Shown in pieces: positions 16,531 to 27,281 of a DNA stretch of 64,000 bases. This DNA is from Bibersteinia trehalosi (lineage in GTDB: Bacteria; Pseudomonadota; Gammaproteobacteria; Enterobacterales; Pasteurellaceae): positions 310,001 through 374,000 of the forward strand of contig NZ_SMAM01000001.1 of assembly GCF_004346205.1 (NCBI RefSeq), read 5' to 3'. Within the stretch, counting starts at the first letter, position 1. Every line of letters starts with the position of its first letter. The position numbers and the translations under genes are program-made. The notes under the pieces were generated by a model, which was given only the letters and a program-made list of their open reading frames with translations, made no database searches and had not been told where the DNA came from.

Positions 16531-17628
16531 ATGCAATATATCAACATCGCTAATGACGGCGTAAAAACCCTTTCTCCTTACCAAGCAGGCAAGCCTATTG
16601 AAGAATTAGAACGAGAGTTAGGTATTTCAAATATTATCAAACTTGCCTCAAACGAAAATCCATTTGGTTTCCCTGAATCTGCTAAGCAAGCAATCATCAA
16701 TCAACTCAACGAGTTAACTCGTTATCCTGATGCCAACGGCTTTGAATTGAAAGCAACCATTGCCAAAAAATTTGGTGTGAAAGCAGAGCAGATTACTCTC
16801 GGTAATGGTTCAAATGACCTCCTTGAGCTTTTTGCCCACACTTTTGCAGATCAAGACGATGAAATTATTTATTCGCAATATGCGTTTGTGGTGTATCCAC
16901 TGGTAACCAAAGCAATCAATGCCACAGCTCGTGAAATTCCTGCTAAAAATTGGGGACATGATTTGGAGGCTTTTTTGGCGGCAATTAATGAAAAAACCAA
17001 ATTAATTTTTATCGCTAACCCAAATAATCCAACAGGCAATTTCTTGACCCATAATGAACTTGATGCTTTCTTGGCAAAAGTACCTGAAAAGGTCTTGGTA
17101 GTGCTTGATGAAGCTTACACAGAATTTACCGCAGAACAAGAGCGGGTGGACTCTTTCGCATTAAGTGCAAAATATCCAAATTTAATCATTTCTCGCTCGC
17201 TTTCAAAAGCTTATGGTTTGGCTGGACTAAGAATTGGCTATGCGGTCTCGAATCCTGAAATTGCTGATCTCCTCAACCGTGTTCGTCAGCCATTTAACTG
17301 CAACAGCCTTGCATTAGCAGCAGCACAAGCGGTCTTAAATGACGATGAATTTGTCAAAAAAGTGGCAGAAAATAACCGCTTGGAAATGGCTCGCTATGAG
17401 GCATTTTGCACAGCTCAAGGATTAGAATTTATTCCATCAAAAGGCAATTTCATCACAATTGATTTTAAGCGTCCCGCTCAAGCGATCTATGAAGATCTTC
17501 TACGAGAAGGGGTTATTGTTCGTCCAATTGCAGGTTACGGAATGCCAAATCAGCTTCGGGTAAGTATTGGATTACCAGAAGAAAACGAGCGGTTTTTTAG
17601 TGCTTTGTTGAAAGTATTGAATAAATAA
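16531..17628 (+). CDS. hisC: Histidinol-phosphate aminotransferase
   Basis: A PLP class II aminotransferase acting on imidazole-acetol phosphate in histidine synthesis; members of this subgroup may also act on aromatic acids. The protein is 365 aa. LASNENPFGFP, the cofactor residues in NPNNPTGN (about 163-170), VLDEAYTEF and the PLP lysine K226 in SRSLSKAYGLAGLR are clear. AAAGGAAG precedes the ATG at 16531. No other his gene is nearby. It stands directly upstream of aroA (44-base gap), which suggests a shared transcript and a link to aromatic amino acids. An uptake signal core lies in the promoter region (16487-16495). Confidence 0.92.
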   Translation: MQYINIANDGVKTLSPYQAGKPIEELERELGISNIIKLASNENPFGFPESAKQAIINQLNELTRYPDANGFELKATIAKKFGVKAEQITLGNGSNDLLELFAHTFADQDDEIIYSQYAFVVYPLVTKAINATAREIPAKNWGHDLEAFLAAINEKTKLIFIANPNNPTGNFLTHNELDAFLAKVPEKVLVVLDEAYTEFTAEQERVDSFALSAKYPNLIISRSLSKAYGLAGLRIGYAVSNPEIADLLNRVRQPFNCNSLALAAAQAVLNDDEFVKKVAENNRLEMARYEAFCTAQGLEFIPSKGNFITIDFKRPAQAIYEDLLREGVIVRPIAGYGMPNQLRVSIGLPEENERFFSALLKVLNK

Positions 17629-17672
17629 TCCCGACAAGTCGCAAAATTTTTACATAAGGAAACACAACATTA

Positions 17673-18968
17673 ATGGAAAAACTAACATTACAACCTATTT
17701 CTTTAGTTTTGGGAGAAATTAATTTACCAGGTTCTAAAAGCCTCTCTAACCGTGCATTACTTTTGGCGGCTCTCGCACACGGCACAACAACGGTAACCAA
17801 TCTTTTAGATAGCGATGATATTCGTCATATGCTCAATGCATTGAAAGCCCTAGGAGTGCAATATGACCTCTCCGAAGACAAAACAGTTTGTACAGTGCAG
17901 GGCGTAGGCGGTGCTTTTGAATGGAATGACGGGCTCTCACTCTTTTTGGGCAATGCGGGCACTGCAATGCGCCCATTGACTGCTGCACTTTGTTTAAAAG
18001 GGCAGAGTGAGGCTGAAGTCATTCTAACGGGCGAGCCTAGAATGAAAGAACGCCCAATTTTGCATTTGGTGGATGCTTTACGCCAAGCAGGTGCGAGTGT
18101 GCAGTATTTGGAAAATGAAGGTTATCCGCCAATTGCCATTCGTAATACAGATTTAAAAGGGGGCAAAATTCAAATTGATGGTTCAATTTCTTCGCAATTT
18201 TTAACCGCACTTTTAATGGCAGCACCGCTGGCGGAAGGCGATATGGAAATTGAGATCAAAGGCGATTTGGTTTCTAAACCTTATATTGATATTACGCTTG
18301 CAATGATGCAGGATTTCGGTGTAAGTGTGCAGAATAACGATTATAAAACCTTTTTTGTGCAGGGTAATCAGCATTACGTTGCACCGAAAAATCGTTATTT
18401 GGTGGAAGGTGACGCGTCTTCAGCAAGCTATTTCTTAGCCGCAGGAGCAATTAAAGGCAAGGTAAAAGTAACGGGGATTGGTAAAAATTCTATCCAAGGT
18501 GACCGCTTGTTTGCTGATGTATTGGAGAAAATGGGCGCAAAAATCACTTGGGGGGAGGATTTTGTGCAAGCAGAGCGTGGTGAGTTACGTGGGGTAGATA
18601 TGGATATGAACCATATTCCAGATGCCGCAATGACGATTGCCACAACGGCTTTATTTGCTGAAGGTGAAACGGTCATTCGTAATATCTATAACTGGCGTGT
18701 AAAAGAAACCGATCGTTTAACGGCAATGGCGACCGAATTGCGTAAAATCGGGGCAACAGTAGAAGAAGGAGAAGATTTTATCCGTGTTCAGCCGCTGAAG
18801 TTAAGCGAGTTTAAACATGCTGAGATTGAAACCTATAACGATCACCGTATGGCGATGTGTTTTGCACTCGTCGCCTTGAGTAATACACCCGTGACAATTT
18901 TAGATCCGAAATGTACGGCTAAGACTTTCCCAACTTTCTTTGATGAGTTTGCTAAAATAAGTCTGTAA
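17673..18968 (+). CDS. aroA: 3-phosphoshikimate 1-carboxyvinyltransferase (EPSP synthase)
   Basis: Transfers the enolpyruvyl group from PEP to shikimate 3-phosphate in the sixth step of the shikimate pathway. The protein is 431 aa (E. coli 427). [18 protein letters not shown] (about 17-34), the [15 protein letters not shown] motif, [10 protein letters not shown] and the C-terminal YNDHRMAM segment mark the class I enzyme. TAAGGAAA lies upstream of the ATG. Ends at a bidirectional terminator. Confidence 0.97.
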   Translation: MEKLTLQPISLVLGEINLPGSKSLSNRALLLAALAHGTTTVTNLLDSDDIRHMLNALKALGVQYDLSEDKTVCTVQGVGGAFEWNDGLSLFLGNAGTAMRPLTAALCLKGQSEAEVILTGEPRMKERPILHLVDALRQAGASVQYLENEGYPPIAIRNTDLKGGKIQIDGSISSQFLTALLMAAPLAEGDMEIEIKGDLVSKPYIDITLAMMQDFGVSVQNNDYKTFFVQGNQHYVAPKNRYLVEGDASSASYFLAAGAIKGKVKVTGIGKNSIQGDRLFADVLEKMGAKITWGEDFVQAERGELRGVDMDMNHIPDAAMTIATTALFAEGETVIRNIYNWRVKETDRLTAMATELRKIGATVEEGEDFIRVQPLKLSEFKHAEIETYNDHRMAMCFALVALSNTPVTILDPKCTAKTFPTFFDEFAKISL

Positions 18969-18974
18969 TGTAAC

Positions 18975-19000
18975 AAAGGGCGTATTAAACGCCCTTTATT
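18975..19000. terminator. Bidirectional terminator between aroA and dld
   Basis: AAAGGGCG (18975-18982), loop TATTAAA, CGCCCTTT (18990-18997), followed by TATT on the plus strand. It lies directly past the aroA stop and just past the dld stop on the minus strand. Confidence 0.85.
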
Positions 19001-19004
19001 GTCT

Positions 19005-20699
19005 TTACTCTTGCCAGAATTTTTTCTTCGAAGTATGCCCAATGCCTGGGTTGAAACTATTCGTTGGATCAAGTGCTTTATAGAATTTGCGTAATTCAGG
19101 TTTCGCTTCATATAAATGCCCTACATTATGTTCTGCAGGATATTGTGCTCCTCGTTTATCTAGCAATGCTAGCATTTGATGTTCTAGCTCCATACAGTCA
19201 TTGCCTTTCTTGACAATATAATCTTGATGGAAAACGTGACACATAAAGTGGCCGTAGTAAAGTTTATGGCTAATTTTGTTATCAATTTCTTCGGGTAACA
19301 CTTCAAACCATTCTCTGTCATTACGACGTAACGCAATATCTAATGCCACAATATCCTCGACTTCTTTATCGTGAATCGCACGATAGCGGACGGCCGCTGA
19401 AGCTACCGCAAAACGGTGAAGCATCGCTGCTTGGCTCTCTTCAGGATTACATTCAAAATAACCGCCTCTGGATTTATCTGAAAAGTATTGAGAAAGGTAG
19501 TTTCTAGCCTCTTGCACACCTTTTCCGCCCATTTTTACAATAAGATGATGTTCATATTGATCACGATAATTGCGTAGGCTCTCTGGCAAGTGTTGTGGTA
19601 AAACTTTGGAAACCGCTTGTAACAACTTATCGCTTAAATGAGCGGGTAAGAAATTCATTTTTTTAGCGATACGATCGACTTTCGCTTTCAAGGCAAATAG
19701 GGCAGGTAAGCGGTGTGTTCCCAGCTTTTTAATCACCCAAAATGTATCTTTACCGTAATTAGCAGCAATATCAAAGGCATCTCGATGAATATACTCACCG
19801 GAAATAGGTAAAGATTCAAAATTTGCCAACATATTACGGCGAATATCATTAAAGACATTTGTATCGTTTGTGCCAAGATAGAATACCGCAGTCTCTTTTT
19901 CAAGTGGGAATGTATCTAGACGTACTGCAAAAATCGCCAACTTTCCTGCACTACCTGATGCCTCATAGTGGCGTGCTGGATCCGCATTAAAACGAGCAGG
20001 GGAGTCTTCATCCACTTGGCGAACGTGATTACAGTAAGCGTGGTCGTGTCCTTTACCACAATCTTTCGTAATATCTTTACGTTGGTAGCGTTGCCCTTGT
20101 AGATTTTCAAGAATTTCTTCGGGGGTTTCGCCTAAATCAATGCCGAGATGATTTTTTAACTCAAGTGAGCCATCTTCATTTAATTGGGCAAAGAGTGCCA
20201 TTTCGGTATAAGCCGGCCCTCGTTGTACCAATGCACCACCTGAATTATTACAAATCCCACCAATGACCGAAGCACCAATACATGATGAGCCAATAACAGA
20301 GTGGGGTTCTCGCCCGTGTTCTTTAAGCTGTAATTCAAGTTCGTTTAAGGTTGAGCCGGGTAAGCAGACTACTTGTTCAGCGTTGTTGATAAGCTGAATA
20401 CCATTAATCCGCATAGCGTTAATGATAACAACATCACGATCGTAATCATCGCCATTTGGCGTTGAACCACCTGTTAATCCAGTATTTGCAGCTTGCGTAA
20501 TCACAATCATGTCTGCTGCTACACAGGCTTGTAGCACTTGCCAAAATTCGAGTAGCGTGGCGGGTTTTACTACTGCAATCGCAGTGCCACTACCAAATCG
20601 ATAACCGCTACGATAAGCTTCCGTCTTACTTGGCTCGGTAATCACATAGTTTGATCCGACAATGTTTGTCAGCTGAGAGATAAGTTGTGTTTTTGTCAT
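19005..20699 (-). CDS. dld: Quinone-dependent D-lactate dehydrogenase
   Basis: A peripheral inner-membrane flavoenzyme that oxidises D-lactate to pyruvate and feeds electrons to quinone. The protein is 564 aa (E. coli 571). The FAD-binding PCMH domain shows VITQAANTGLTGGSTP and GSSCIGASVIGGICNNSGGALVQRG. The C-terminal half has the Dld membrane-binding region and ends HNVGHLYEAKP...LDPTNSFNPGIGHT. A TTG at 20717 is in frame, but the ATG at 20699 stands 6 bases after AAGGAG and is the better start. Transcribed alone, converging on aroA. Confidence 0.95.
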   Translation of the reverse strand: MTKTQLISQLTNIVGSNYVITEPSKTEAYRSGYRFGSGTAIAVVKPATLLEFWQVLQACVAADMIVITQAANTGLTGGSTPNGDDYDRDVVIINAMRINGIQLINNAEQVVCLPGSTLNELELQLKEHGREPHSVIGSSCIGASVIGGICNNSGGALVQRGPAYTEMALFAQLNEDGSLELKNHLGIDLGETPEEILENLQGQRYQRKDITKDCGKGHDHAYCNHVRQVDEDSPARFNADPARHYEASGSAGKLAIFAVRLDTFPLEKETAVFYLGTNDTNVFNDIRRNMLANFESLPISGEYIHRDAFDIAANYGKDTFWVIKKLGTHRLPALFALKAKVDRIAKKMNFLPAHLSDKLLQAVSKVLPQHLPESLRNYRDQYEHHLIVKMGGKGVQEARNYLSQYFSDKSRGGYFECNPEESQAAMLHRFAVASAAVRYRAIHDKEVEDIVALDIALRRNDREWFEVLPEEIDNKISHKLYYGHFMCHVFHQDYIVKKGNDCMELEHQMLALLDKRGAQYPAEHNVGHLYEAKPELRKFYKALDPTNSFNPGIGHTSKKKFWQE

Positions 20700-20831
20700 A
20701 GCATACTCCTTGAACAAGCTAAGTGAGCAAAATTATAACAACTTGATAACATTTAAGAAGTCATTGAGTGCTATTTTGTGAAGTAGTTAGCAGAATTTCA
20801 TTGCAATCGGTTAAAAATAGGTATTTTTTGC

Positions 20832-20859
20832 AAAAAAATACCCCCGCAAAGCGGGGGTA
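20832..20859 (-). terminator. Strong terminator after pta
   Basis: TACCCCCGC-TTT-GCGGGGGTA stem (20839-20859) followed on the minus strand by seven T residues (complement of 20832-20838). It lies 13 bases past the pta stop. Confidence 0.92.
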
Positions 20860-20872
20860 GGGGAGGAAATTA

Positions 20873-23008
20873 TTATTGTGTTGCTTGAATTGCAGTTAAT
20901 GCAATGGTGTACACAATATCATCAACTAATGCACCACGAGATAAATCATTTACTGGCTTACGCATACCTTGTAACATCGGACCGATAGAAACAAGATCTG
21001 CAGAGCGTTGTACTGCTTTATAAGTAGTGTTACCTGTATTCAAATCTGGGAAGACAAATACCGTTGCTTTACCTGCAACCGGCGAATCCGGCGCTTTGGA
21101 ACGAGCAACATCTTCCATTACTGCAGCATCATATTGTAATGGGCCATCAATCACGAGATCTGGGCGTTTTTCTTTGGCAATACGTGTTGCTTCTTTTACT
21201 TTCTCCACATCAGCACCAGAGCCTGAGGTACCTGTAGAGTAAGAGAGCATAGCAACACGAGGATCAATACCGAATGCTTTTGCTGATTCAGCCGATTGAA
21301 TAGCGATTTCTGCCAGCTGTTCTGCGGTTGGATCTGGATTTACTGCACAGTCACCATACACAAGCACTTGGTCTGGTAAGAGCATAAAGAAGATAGAAGA
21401 AACAATTGAGCTACCTGGTGCAGTTTTAATGATCTGCATTGGTGGACGAATGGTATTTGCGGTAGTGTGAACTGCCCCTGATACTAAGCCATCTACTTCG
21501 TTTGCTTCAAGCATCATAGTACCTAATACTACGGTATCTTTTAACTGTTCACGCGCAAGCATTTCCGTCATACCTTTGGCTTTACGTAATTCAACTAAGC
21601 GCTCAACATAATTTTCTGCAATGCTTTCAGGATCAATCACTGTAATGCCTTTGCCTAATGTTACACCTTGCGCTTCTGCCACACGTTCAACATCGCTTGG
21701 TTTTGCTAAGAGAACACACTCTGCGATACCGCGTTCTGCACAAAGCACAGCAGCTTTAACTGTACGTGGCTCATCACCTTCTGGTAGCACAATGCGTTTT
21801 TTCGCTTCGCGTGCTAATTCTGTTAATTGATAACGGAATGCAGCAGGGGAGAGGCGGCGTGCGCGAACAACGCCATTTGAAACGCTGTCAATAAAACTTG
21901 CATCAAACTTCTCTGAAACAAATTGCTTGATCGCATTGATGCGTTCTTTATCATCAACAGGAACTTCTAAACTAAAACTGTGCAGGTTTAATCCCGTTTG
22001 CCATGTTGTGCCTTCTACTCGGAAAATTGGCAAGCCTTTTTCAAATGCTGGTTCGCATAATTTTGCGATCTGGCTATCAATTTTGTAACCACCTGTTAAA
22101 AGAAGTGCACCAATTTCCACACCATTCATTGCAGCAAGGGCTGCTGCAACAATGACATCTGGTCGATCGGCTGAAGCAACTAATAAGCAGCCAGCTTTAA
22201 TATGCTCAACCATATTTGGTAGACTTCTTGCACAGAAAGTTACACTGCGGATGCGGCGTTTTTGAATTTCACCTTCTTTAATGATTGAAGCACCGAGATG
22301 TTTTGCCAAATCCACCGCACGTGGCGCACTTAATTCTGCATTCCATTCGATACATGCAAGCAGTTTCACACTATCTTTACTGAAAAGTTTTTCTACTTCT
22401 GCCACGTTATTCGCACTGTGTTTGAAAGAGTCAAACATTTCTGCAAGATCAGGACGGGTGCGACCCGATTCATCAACTGGCGCATTAAATTTGTTAATCA
22501 CAACACCTAACAGGTTAGGATTGTTACGACCACCAAACTGTGCAACGGCAGTATCAACACGTTCTTTTAGTTGCGCTGGGTTGTCTGCAAGCGGTGCAGC
22601 GACTAGCACAATTTCCGCATCTAACGTTTGTGCAATTTCATAATTAACTTTATGTGCATATGCACTAGTACGCGTTGGAATTAAACCTTCGATCACGATG
22701 ATTTCATTGTTTTTTGCTAGCTGTTGATGGCGCTCAACAATTTTCTCAAGTAATACATCAGTTTGATTTTGACCAATTAAGGCTTCTGCCGCACTCAGCA
22801 TAAATGGTTCACCAACTTCGGTTGTTTGTGAGGTACGAATGATGGCAGTAGAGCGGTCAATAATATCTTCACCACTAGAAGGTTGTGAAATTGGTTTTAA
22901 GAAACCAACTTTAGCGCCTTTTTGTTCAAGCGAATGTACTAAACCTAGACTAACACTGGTTACGCCTACGCCAGCACTGATAGGGATTAAAATAATTGTT
23001 CTAGACAT
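20873..23008 (-). CDS. pta: Phosphate acetyltransferase
   Basis: Interconverts acetyl-CoA and acetyl phosphate; with AckA it makes ATP and acetate. The 711-aa length matches the long enterobacterial type (E. coli 714). The N terminus has the dethiobiotin-synthetase-like P-loop domain ([18 protein letters not shown]), a middle DRTGG domain, and a C-terminal PTA domain ([24 protein letters not shown]). A TTG start at 23029 is in frame but lies in the uptake signal; the ATG at 23008 (MSRTIILIP) is preferred. Downstream of ackA, with a terminator hairpin and an uptake signal in the 124-base spacer. Confidence 0.95.
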   Translation of the reverse strand: MSRTIILIPISAGVGVTSVSLGLVHSLEQKGAKVGFLKPISQPSSGEDIIDRSTAIIRTSQTTEVGEPFMLSAAEALIGQNQTDVLLEKIVERHQQLAKNNEIIVIEGLIPTRTSAYAHKVNYEIAQTLDAEIVLVAAPLADNPAQLKERVDTAVAQFGGRNNPNLLGVVINKFNAPVDESGRTRPDLAEMFDSFKHSANNVAEVEKLFSKDSVKLLACIEWNAELSAPRAVDLAKHLGASIIKEGEIQKRRIRSVTFCARSLPNMVEHIKAGCLLVASADRPDVIVAAALAAMNGVEIGALLLTGGYKIDSQIAKLCEPAFEKGLPIFRVEGTTWQTGLNLHSFSLEVPVDDKERINAIKQFVSEKFDASFIDSVSNGVVRARRLSPAAFRYQLTELAREAKKRIVLPEGDEPRTVKAAVLCAERGIAECVLLAKPSDVERVAEAQGVTLGKGITVIDPESIAENYVERLVELRKAKGMTEMLAREQLKDTVVLGTMMLEANEVDGLVSGAVHTTANTIRPPMQIIKTAPGSSIVSSIFFMLLPDQVLVYGDCAVNPDPTAEQLAEIAIQSAESAKAFGIDPRVAMLSYSTGTSGSGADVEKVKEATRIAKEKRPDLVIDGPLQYDAAVMEDVARSKAPDSPVAGKATVFVFPDLNTGNTTYKAVQRSADLVSIGPMLQGMRKPVNDLSRGALVDDIVYTIALTAIQATQ

Positions 23009-23103
23009 TTTTTTATTCCATATTAACAAGCGGTATTTTTACAGAAATTTTTGCAAATTTTCATAAAAAAACGAGCGCTTGGTCGGGTAGTTAAAAAGAG
23101 AAA

Positions 23104-23125
23104 AAACCTGCCTCTCGGCAGGTTT
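23104..23125 (-). terminator. Terminator or attenuator between ackA and pta
   Basis: AAACCTGCC-GAGA-GGCAGGTTT stem followed by TTT on the minus strand, 7 bases past the ackA stop. It could uncouple pta from ackA, or act as partial terminator in an ackA-pta operon. Confidence 0.85.
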
Positions 23126-23132
23126 GGGAGTA

Positions 23133-24332
23133 TTATAACACTAAACGTGCAGTATCTTGTGCGATAACTAATTCTTCATTAGTTGGGATAACGATTGCTT
23201 TGATTGCAGAATCGTCAGTTGTGATAACACCTTCTTTACCAAAACGAGCTGCTAAATTACGTTCTTCATCTACTTTAATGCCGAATAATTTAAGTTGTTT
23301 TAAGGTTAATTCACGCACTAATGAGGAGTTTTCACCAATACCACCAGTAAATACAATCGCATCTAAGTGGTCGGCATCTAAACTCGCCATGTAAGAACCA
23401 ATATATTTTGCTAAACGGTAGCAGAACACATCCATTGCACGAGTAGCCGGCTCTTCTTTGCCATAGTTATCTTCTGCATAGCGGCAGTCGCTAGTTACTT
23501 CTGTTAAGCCTAATAAACCTGATTTTTTCACAAGTGTATCTTCAACTTCTTGCACTGACATACCTAACGTATTGTGTAGATAGAATACGATAGCAGGGTC
23601 TAAATCACCAGAACGTGTTCCCATCACTAAACCTTCAAGCGGTGTTAAACCCATTGAGGTATCTACACATTTGCCTTCACGGATAGCAGCAACCGATGCA
23701 CCATTACCTAAGTGGCAAGTAATGATATTTGCTTTTTCTGGCGCAACACCAACTGCTTTTGCAGCCTCTTGGCTAACAAAGTAGTGGCTAGTACCGTGGA
23801 AACCGTAACGACGTACGCCATGTTCTTTATAAAGAGAGTATGGAAGAGCATAAAGGTATGCTTTTTCAGGCATGGTTTGATGGAAAGCGGTATCGAATAC
23901 CACAACATTTTTTTCTTTTAATGCAGGGAAGATTTTGAATGCTTCTTCAATACCAATTAAGTGAGCAGGGTTGTGGAGTGGTGCAAATTGTGTTGCATCT
24001 TTGATGCCTTGAATAACTTCATCAGTCACAATTGCAGAAGAAGTAAATTTCTCTCCACCGTGCACGATACGGTGACCAATTGCGCCGATACTGTCTTTTA
24101 ATTCTGCACTTAAAATATTCGATGCTAAATAAGTTAAGGCTTCGCTATGTGCTGCACCTGCACCTAATTGTGCTTCACCTTTCTCACCATTTAATTTCCA
24201 CTTAATACGGGCATTTTCAAGATTAAAGTTTTCCGCTAGGCCAGATAATTTTTCATCGCCAGAGATAGGATCTAAGATAGCAAATTTTAATGAAGAGCTA
24301 CCACAGTTCAAAATAAGAATGTTTTTTGACAT
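23133..24332 (-). CDS. ackA: Acetate kinase
   Basis: Makes ATP and acetate from acetyl phosphate and ADP. The 399-aa protein (E. coli 400) has [11 protein letters not shown] at the N terminus, [24 protein letters not shown] and [10 protein letters not shown], all ASKHA-fold motifs. A longer frame starts at 24374, but the ATG at 24332 (MSKNILIL) follows AAGGTAA and matches the family. It precedes pta in the same direction, the usual gammaproteobacterial order. The upstream 271 bases are A/T-rich; I recognise no operator there. Confidence 0.97.
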   Translation of the reverse strand: MSKNILILNCGSSSLKFAILDPISGDEKLSGLAENFNLENARIKWKLNGEKGEAQLGAGAAHSEALTYLASNILSAELKDSIGAIGHRIVHGGEKFTSSAIVTDEVIQGIKDATQFAPLHNPAHLIGIEEAFKIFPALKEKNVVVFDTAFHQTMPEKAYLYALPYSLYKEHGVRRYGFHGTSHYFVSQEAAKAVGVAPEKANIITCHLGNGASVAAIREGKCVDTSMGLTPLEGLVMGTRSGDLDPAIVFYLHNTLGMSVQEVEDTLVKKSGLLGLTEVTSDCRYAEDNYGKEEPATRAMDVFCYRLAKYIGSYMASLDADHLDAIVFTGGIGENSSLVRELTLKQLKLFGIKVDEERNLAARFGKEGVITTDDSAIKAIVIPTNEELVIAQDTARLVL

Positions 24333-24603
24333 ACGAATTACCTTATTGTGATATACAAAGAACCACGTTAACACGTGAATACTGCACTATGATACGCTTT
24401 TCAAATTAAAAAATAAATTGAAATTAATCGAAAAGGGGAATAAATATCTGAAAAATAAGTATAAATCAGAGTGATATACATATAAAAATAAATAGCGACA
24501 CTTTCATTATTACCCAAATTAATTTAACATAATCTACGTTATGCGATATAAAATTAGCGGTTAATCCTTTGCAGTTTTTTGCATTTTTTTAACCGCTTGC
24601 TTA

Positions 24604-25734
24604 TCAATTAACAACAATCTTTCTCAATGTTTCTAACAATTGTAGTCCAAATGCTCGCCGCCAACCAATTAATAATTCCGGTAATTTTTCTGTATTTTCT
24701 CCTTTCCGTTGCCAGCCAAAAAGTTGATTCAATTGTCGTTTGCTGGCAAGTAATTCTATCGGTAAATTTTCAGGCAAAATTTCGACTAAGCGACGTTGTA
24801 GCGCCTGGAGACTCGGTTTATATCCAACGAAATCCACAATGCGCATAATTTCATCAGGATAATCTTCTTGTGCTAAATGTTTACTTTGCTCAACAATGCG
24901 TAATAGCTTCTTGCCGTGAATTCGCACTTCATTTGGATGCATAAATTCCAGTAATGCCGATGTATGTTTTGGTTGCTCTTTGGCTATACGCCATAAACTC
25001 TGTTCTTTCACAATAAAATTGAGAGCTAAATCTCGCTTAATTGCTTCTTCAATACGCCATTTTGCTAATAAGTGTAACACAGAGAGTTGCTGAGCATTGA
25101 GTTGCCAAGCATTGCTAATATCCTTATAGGCTTTATCCAAATCTACCGGCAGACTCACTTTAGTACAAACACTACGGCATTCTTCTTGAACCGCATTTTC
25201 CCAAGGGGTTTGCGCAAGCGCTGTTGCGAGTTGATGATAAATGGGCAATAAATACCAAACATCTGCAGCTGCATACTGAAGTTGTTTCTCGCTTAATGGT
25301 CGAGCCAACCAATCTGTACGAGAGGCACCTTTATCTAATTCAGTATTTAGATAATGTTGCACTAATTTAGCAAATCCTACTGAAGTCCCGAGGCCTGCAA
25401 ACCCAGCCATTATTTGCGTATCTAGCATTGGCACAGGCATTTGCTGAAAATAATGGTGAAAAACCTCAAGATCTTCACTACAAGCATGAAGTACTTTTAA
25501 GACTTTTGTGTCAGCAAGTAGCTGAACAAATGGCGTGAAATCATTAATTGCTAGCGGGTCAATAAGCGCAACATGATTTCCATCGAAAAGCTGAATAAGC
25601 CCTAATTGTGCATAATAAGTACGAATACGAATGAATTCTGTATCTAGAGTCACAACCGGCTGCATGCGTGCGTTATGACAAATTTCAGCAAGTTGTTGAT
25701 CCGTTTCAATCCATTGATATGGTATAGGATGCAT
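24604..25734 (-). CDS. rnd: Ribonuclease D
   Basis: A 3'-5' exonuclease that trims tRNA and other small RNA 3' ends. The 376-aa length equals that of E. coli (375). The DEDD exonuclease domain shows TLDTEFIRIRTYYAQLGLIQ (about 29-48), HACSEDLEV and ASRTDWLARPL...YAAADVWYLLPIY. Helical HRDC regions follow. ATG at 25734 is preceded by GAGGAG. An uptake-like signal (25756-25764) lies just upstream. Confidence 0.94.
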   Translation of the reverse strand: MHPIPYQWIETDQQLAEICHNARMQPVVTLDTEFIRIRTYYAQLGLIQLFDGNHVALIDPLAINDFTPFVQLLADTKVLKVLHACSEDLEVFHHYFQQMPVPMLDTQIMAGFAGLGTSVGFAKLVQHYLNTELDKGASRTDWLARPLSEKQLQYAAADVWYLLPIYHQLATALAQTPWENAVQEECRSVCTKVSLPVDLDKAYKDISNAWQLNAQQLSVLHLLAKWRIEEAIKRDLALNFIVKEQSLWRIAKEQPKHTSALLEFMHPNEVRIHGKKLLRIVEQSKHLAQEDYPDEIMRIVDFVGYKPSLQALQRRLVEILPENLPIELLASKRQLNQLFGWQRKGENTEKLPELLIGWRRAFGLQLLETLRKIVVN

Positions 25735-25824
25735 TTTTATACTCTCCTCAATATAGCAAGCGGTCGAAATTTAATGAAAATCTGCAAAAAATTTACGCAT
25801 TTAATTCAATAAATAAAATAATTT

Positions 25825-25840
25825 TGTGAGCTTATTCTCA
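25825..25840. promoter_or_regulatory. Possible CRP site upstream of mlc-like gene
   Basis: TGTGAGCTTATTCTCA matches the CRP half-sites TGTGA-N6-TCACA with one mismatch, about 98 bases upstream of the regulator start. E. coli mlc is itself CRP-controlled, which makes the site plausible but unproven. Confidence 0.4.
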
Positions 25841-25937
25841 TAATTGATGTAAAACAGTTGCGATTAGCAATTTTACCTTCAAAATAAAGAAATTATCTTC
25901 TGGAGCGCTAAACACGTTCCTTATAGGAGTATTATCT

Positions 25938-27140
25938 ATGAAAATTGCATCACCAGAATATCGTTATCAACATTTAGGTCGCGTTTATCGATTAATTGAA
26001 CAATTTGAGCTGATTTCCCGAACAGATTTAGCCAAGCTATCTGGATTTGCACCAGCCTCTATGACAATGCTAACTAAGTTGTTGATTGAGAATCAATTTA
26101 TTATAGAACGCACATCTCAAAATTTAGCATCGCGGGGACGTCCAGCAGTAGGATTATCACTCTCCCCTTTCCATTGGGCTTTACTTTGTTTAACCGTTTC
26201 AAGCGATAAGGTAACAGTTGCATTATGCCAATTAAATGGCTCACCTATTACTCAAGAAACATATTCTTTTAGTGAGCAAGATTATGAACAACTTTCCTTG
26301 TTTATTTTGCAAAGTTTGCAACACTTTATACAGCACAATGCTGTTGAAACCGATAAACTTTTTGCGGTATCTGTAAGTGTAGTTGGGAAAATTAATGCAA
26401 CTAAAGACACCATTGTACAACTCGGACACAAAGCTCTCACTTGCGAACTAAAAAGTACTTTAAGTTCTCTATTTAGCCAGCCAATATTTATTAATGAACA
26501 TTTCCAACTTTGGTTTTTGGCCGAATCTACACTGGGCAATCTTATTAGCGATGATGATGTGATCTATTTACAATTAGATAATGATGTCAATTTAAGTGTA
26601 TTACTAAAAGGAGCTTTATTACATCAAGATGAACATAAGCGCATGAATGTAGATAAAATGCTAATGCCTCAGTTCCCATTAAGTGATGAAATTGGTGCGG
26701 AATTGCCGCTGCCGGATCGCTATCAACTCAAAAATCAAGTGACATTCCCTGCTCTTCTACCTTTAATTGATCGCTATCTCCCTAATGCTTTTAATACAAG
26801 CCAAGAAAAAATAGATTGGTTTTGTGAACATGTTGAGCAACAAACACCTAATGCCATCAAAATTCTTGAACATATTACGGATAATCTTGCTTATATGTTA
26901 ATGAATCTTATCAACCTGTTCTCTACTCCAAAAGTGATGATCAATTCACCTCTGCTAAGGATTAAACCGTTTTTATTTACTCTACTACACCAAAAACTAC
27001 ATAGCCAAAGGCTACTTGGTAATATCAATGTTGATCTCGTTACTAGCCAATATGATTGGGATAGTGCATATATTCCTGCTGTTGCGATTAAACTTGGATT
27101 ATATGAAGGTACTCTCTTAAAACACTATATCCGCTTTTGA
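25938..27140 (+). CDS. mlc: Degenerate Mlc/NagC-like ROK transcriptional regulator
   Basis: The 400-aa protein has an N-terminal helix-turn-helix close to Mlc (VYRLIEQFELISRTDLAKLS, then APASMTMLTKLL, 16-48) and the SRGRPAVGLSL linker. A ROK-like body follows. The ROK zinc motif (GHxxxxxxGxxCxCGxxGCxE) is absent, as are the DNxxxA and glycine-rich sugar/ATP motifs, so it should not bind metal or sugar like E. coli Mlc. The next gene is bioD2, the neighbour of mlc in E. coli too, which supports orthology. In E. coli Mlc represses PTS genes and is sequestered by EIICB-Glc; whether that holds here is unknown. Confidence 0.75.
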   Translation: MKIASPEYRYQHLGRVYRLIEQFELISRTDLAKLSGFAPASMTMLTKLLIENQFIIERTSQNLASRGRPAVGLSLSPFHWALLCLTVSSDKVTVALCQLNGSPITQETYSFSEQDYEQLSLFILQSLQHFIQHNAVETDKLFAVSVSVVGKINATKDTIVQLGHKALTCELKSTLSSLFSQPIFINEHFQLWFLAESTLGNLISDDDVIYLQLDNDVNLSVLLKGALLHQDEHKRMNVDKMLMPQFPLSDEIGAELPLPDRYQLKNQVTFPALLPLIDRYLPNAFNTSQEKIDWFCEHVEQQTPNAIKILEHITDNLAYMLMNLINLFSTPKVMINSPLLRIKPFLFTLLHQKLHSQRLLGNINVDLVTSQYDWDSAYIPAVAIKLGLYEGTLLKHYIRF

Positions 27141-27281
27141 TACCTATCTGAACTGGGATTTTGCTCATAAAATCCCATTTATTTAAACTACTTCTCCATT
27201 TATTGATCGAAAACAAAGCCTTTCTCTCCTTATTCGCTACACTTATAATAATTTGTAACTTTTTTGTAACAAGGTTGAAGT

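Noticed and set aside
22281-22643. 120-codon plus-strand frame opposite pta
   Set aside because: Antisense shadow of the conserved pta sequence; no ribosome binding site or recognisable motif.
24333-24603. FNR or ArcA sites upstream of ackA
   Set aside because: TTGA- and ATCA-like bits occur but no TTGAT-N4-ATCAA palindrome with proper spacing; A/T-rich sequence makes chance matches likely.
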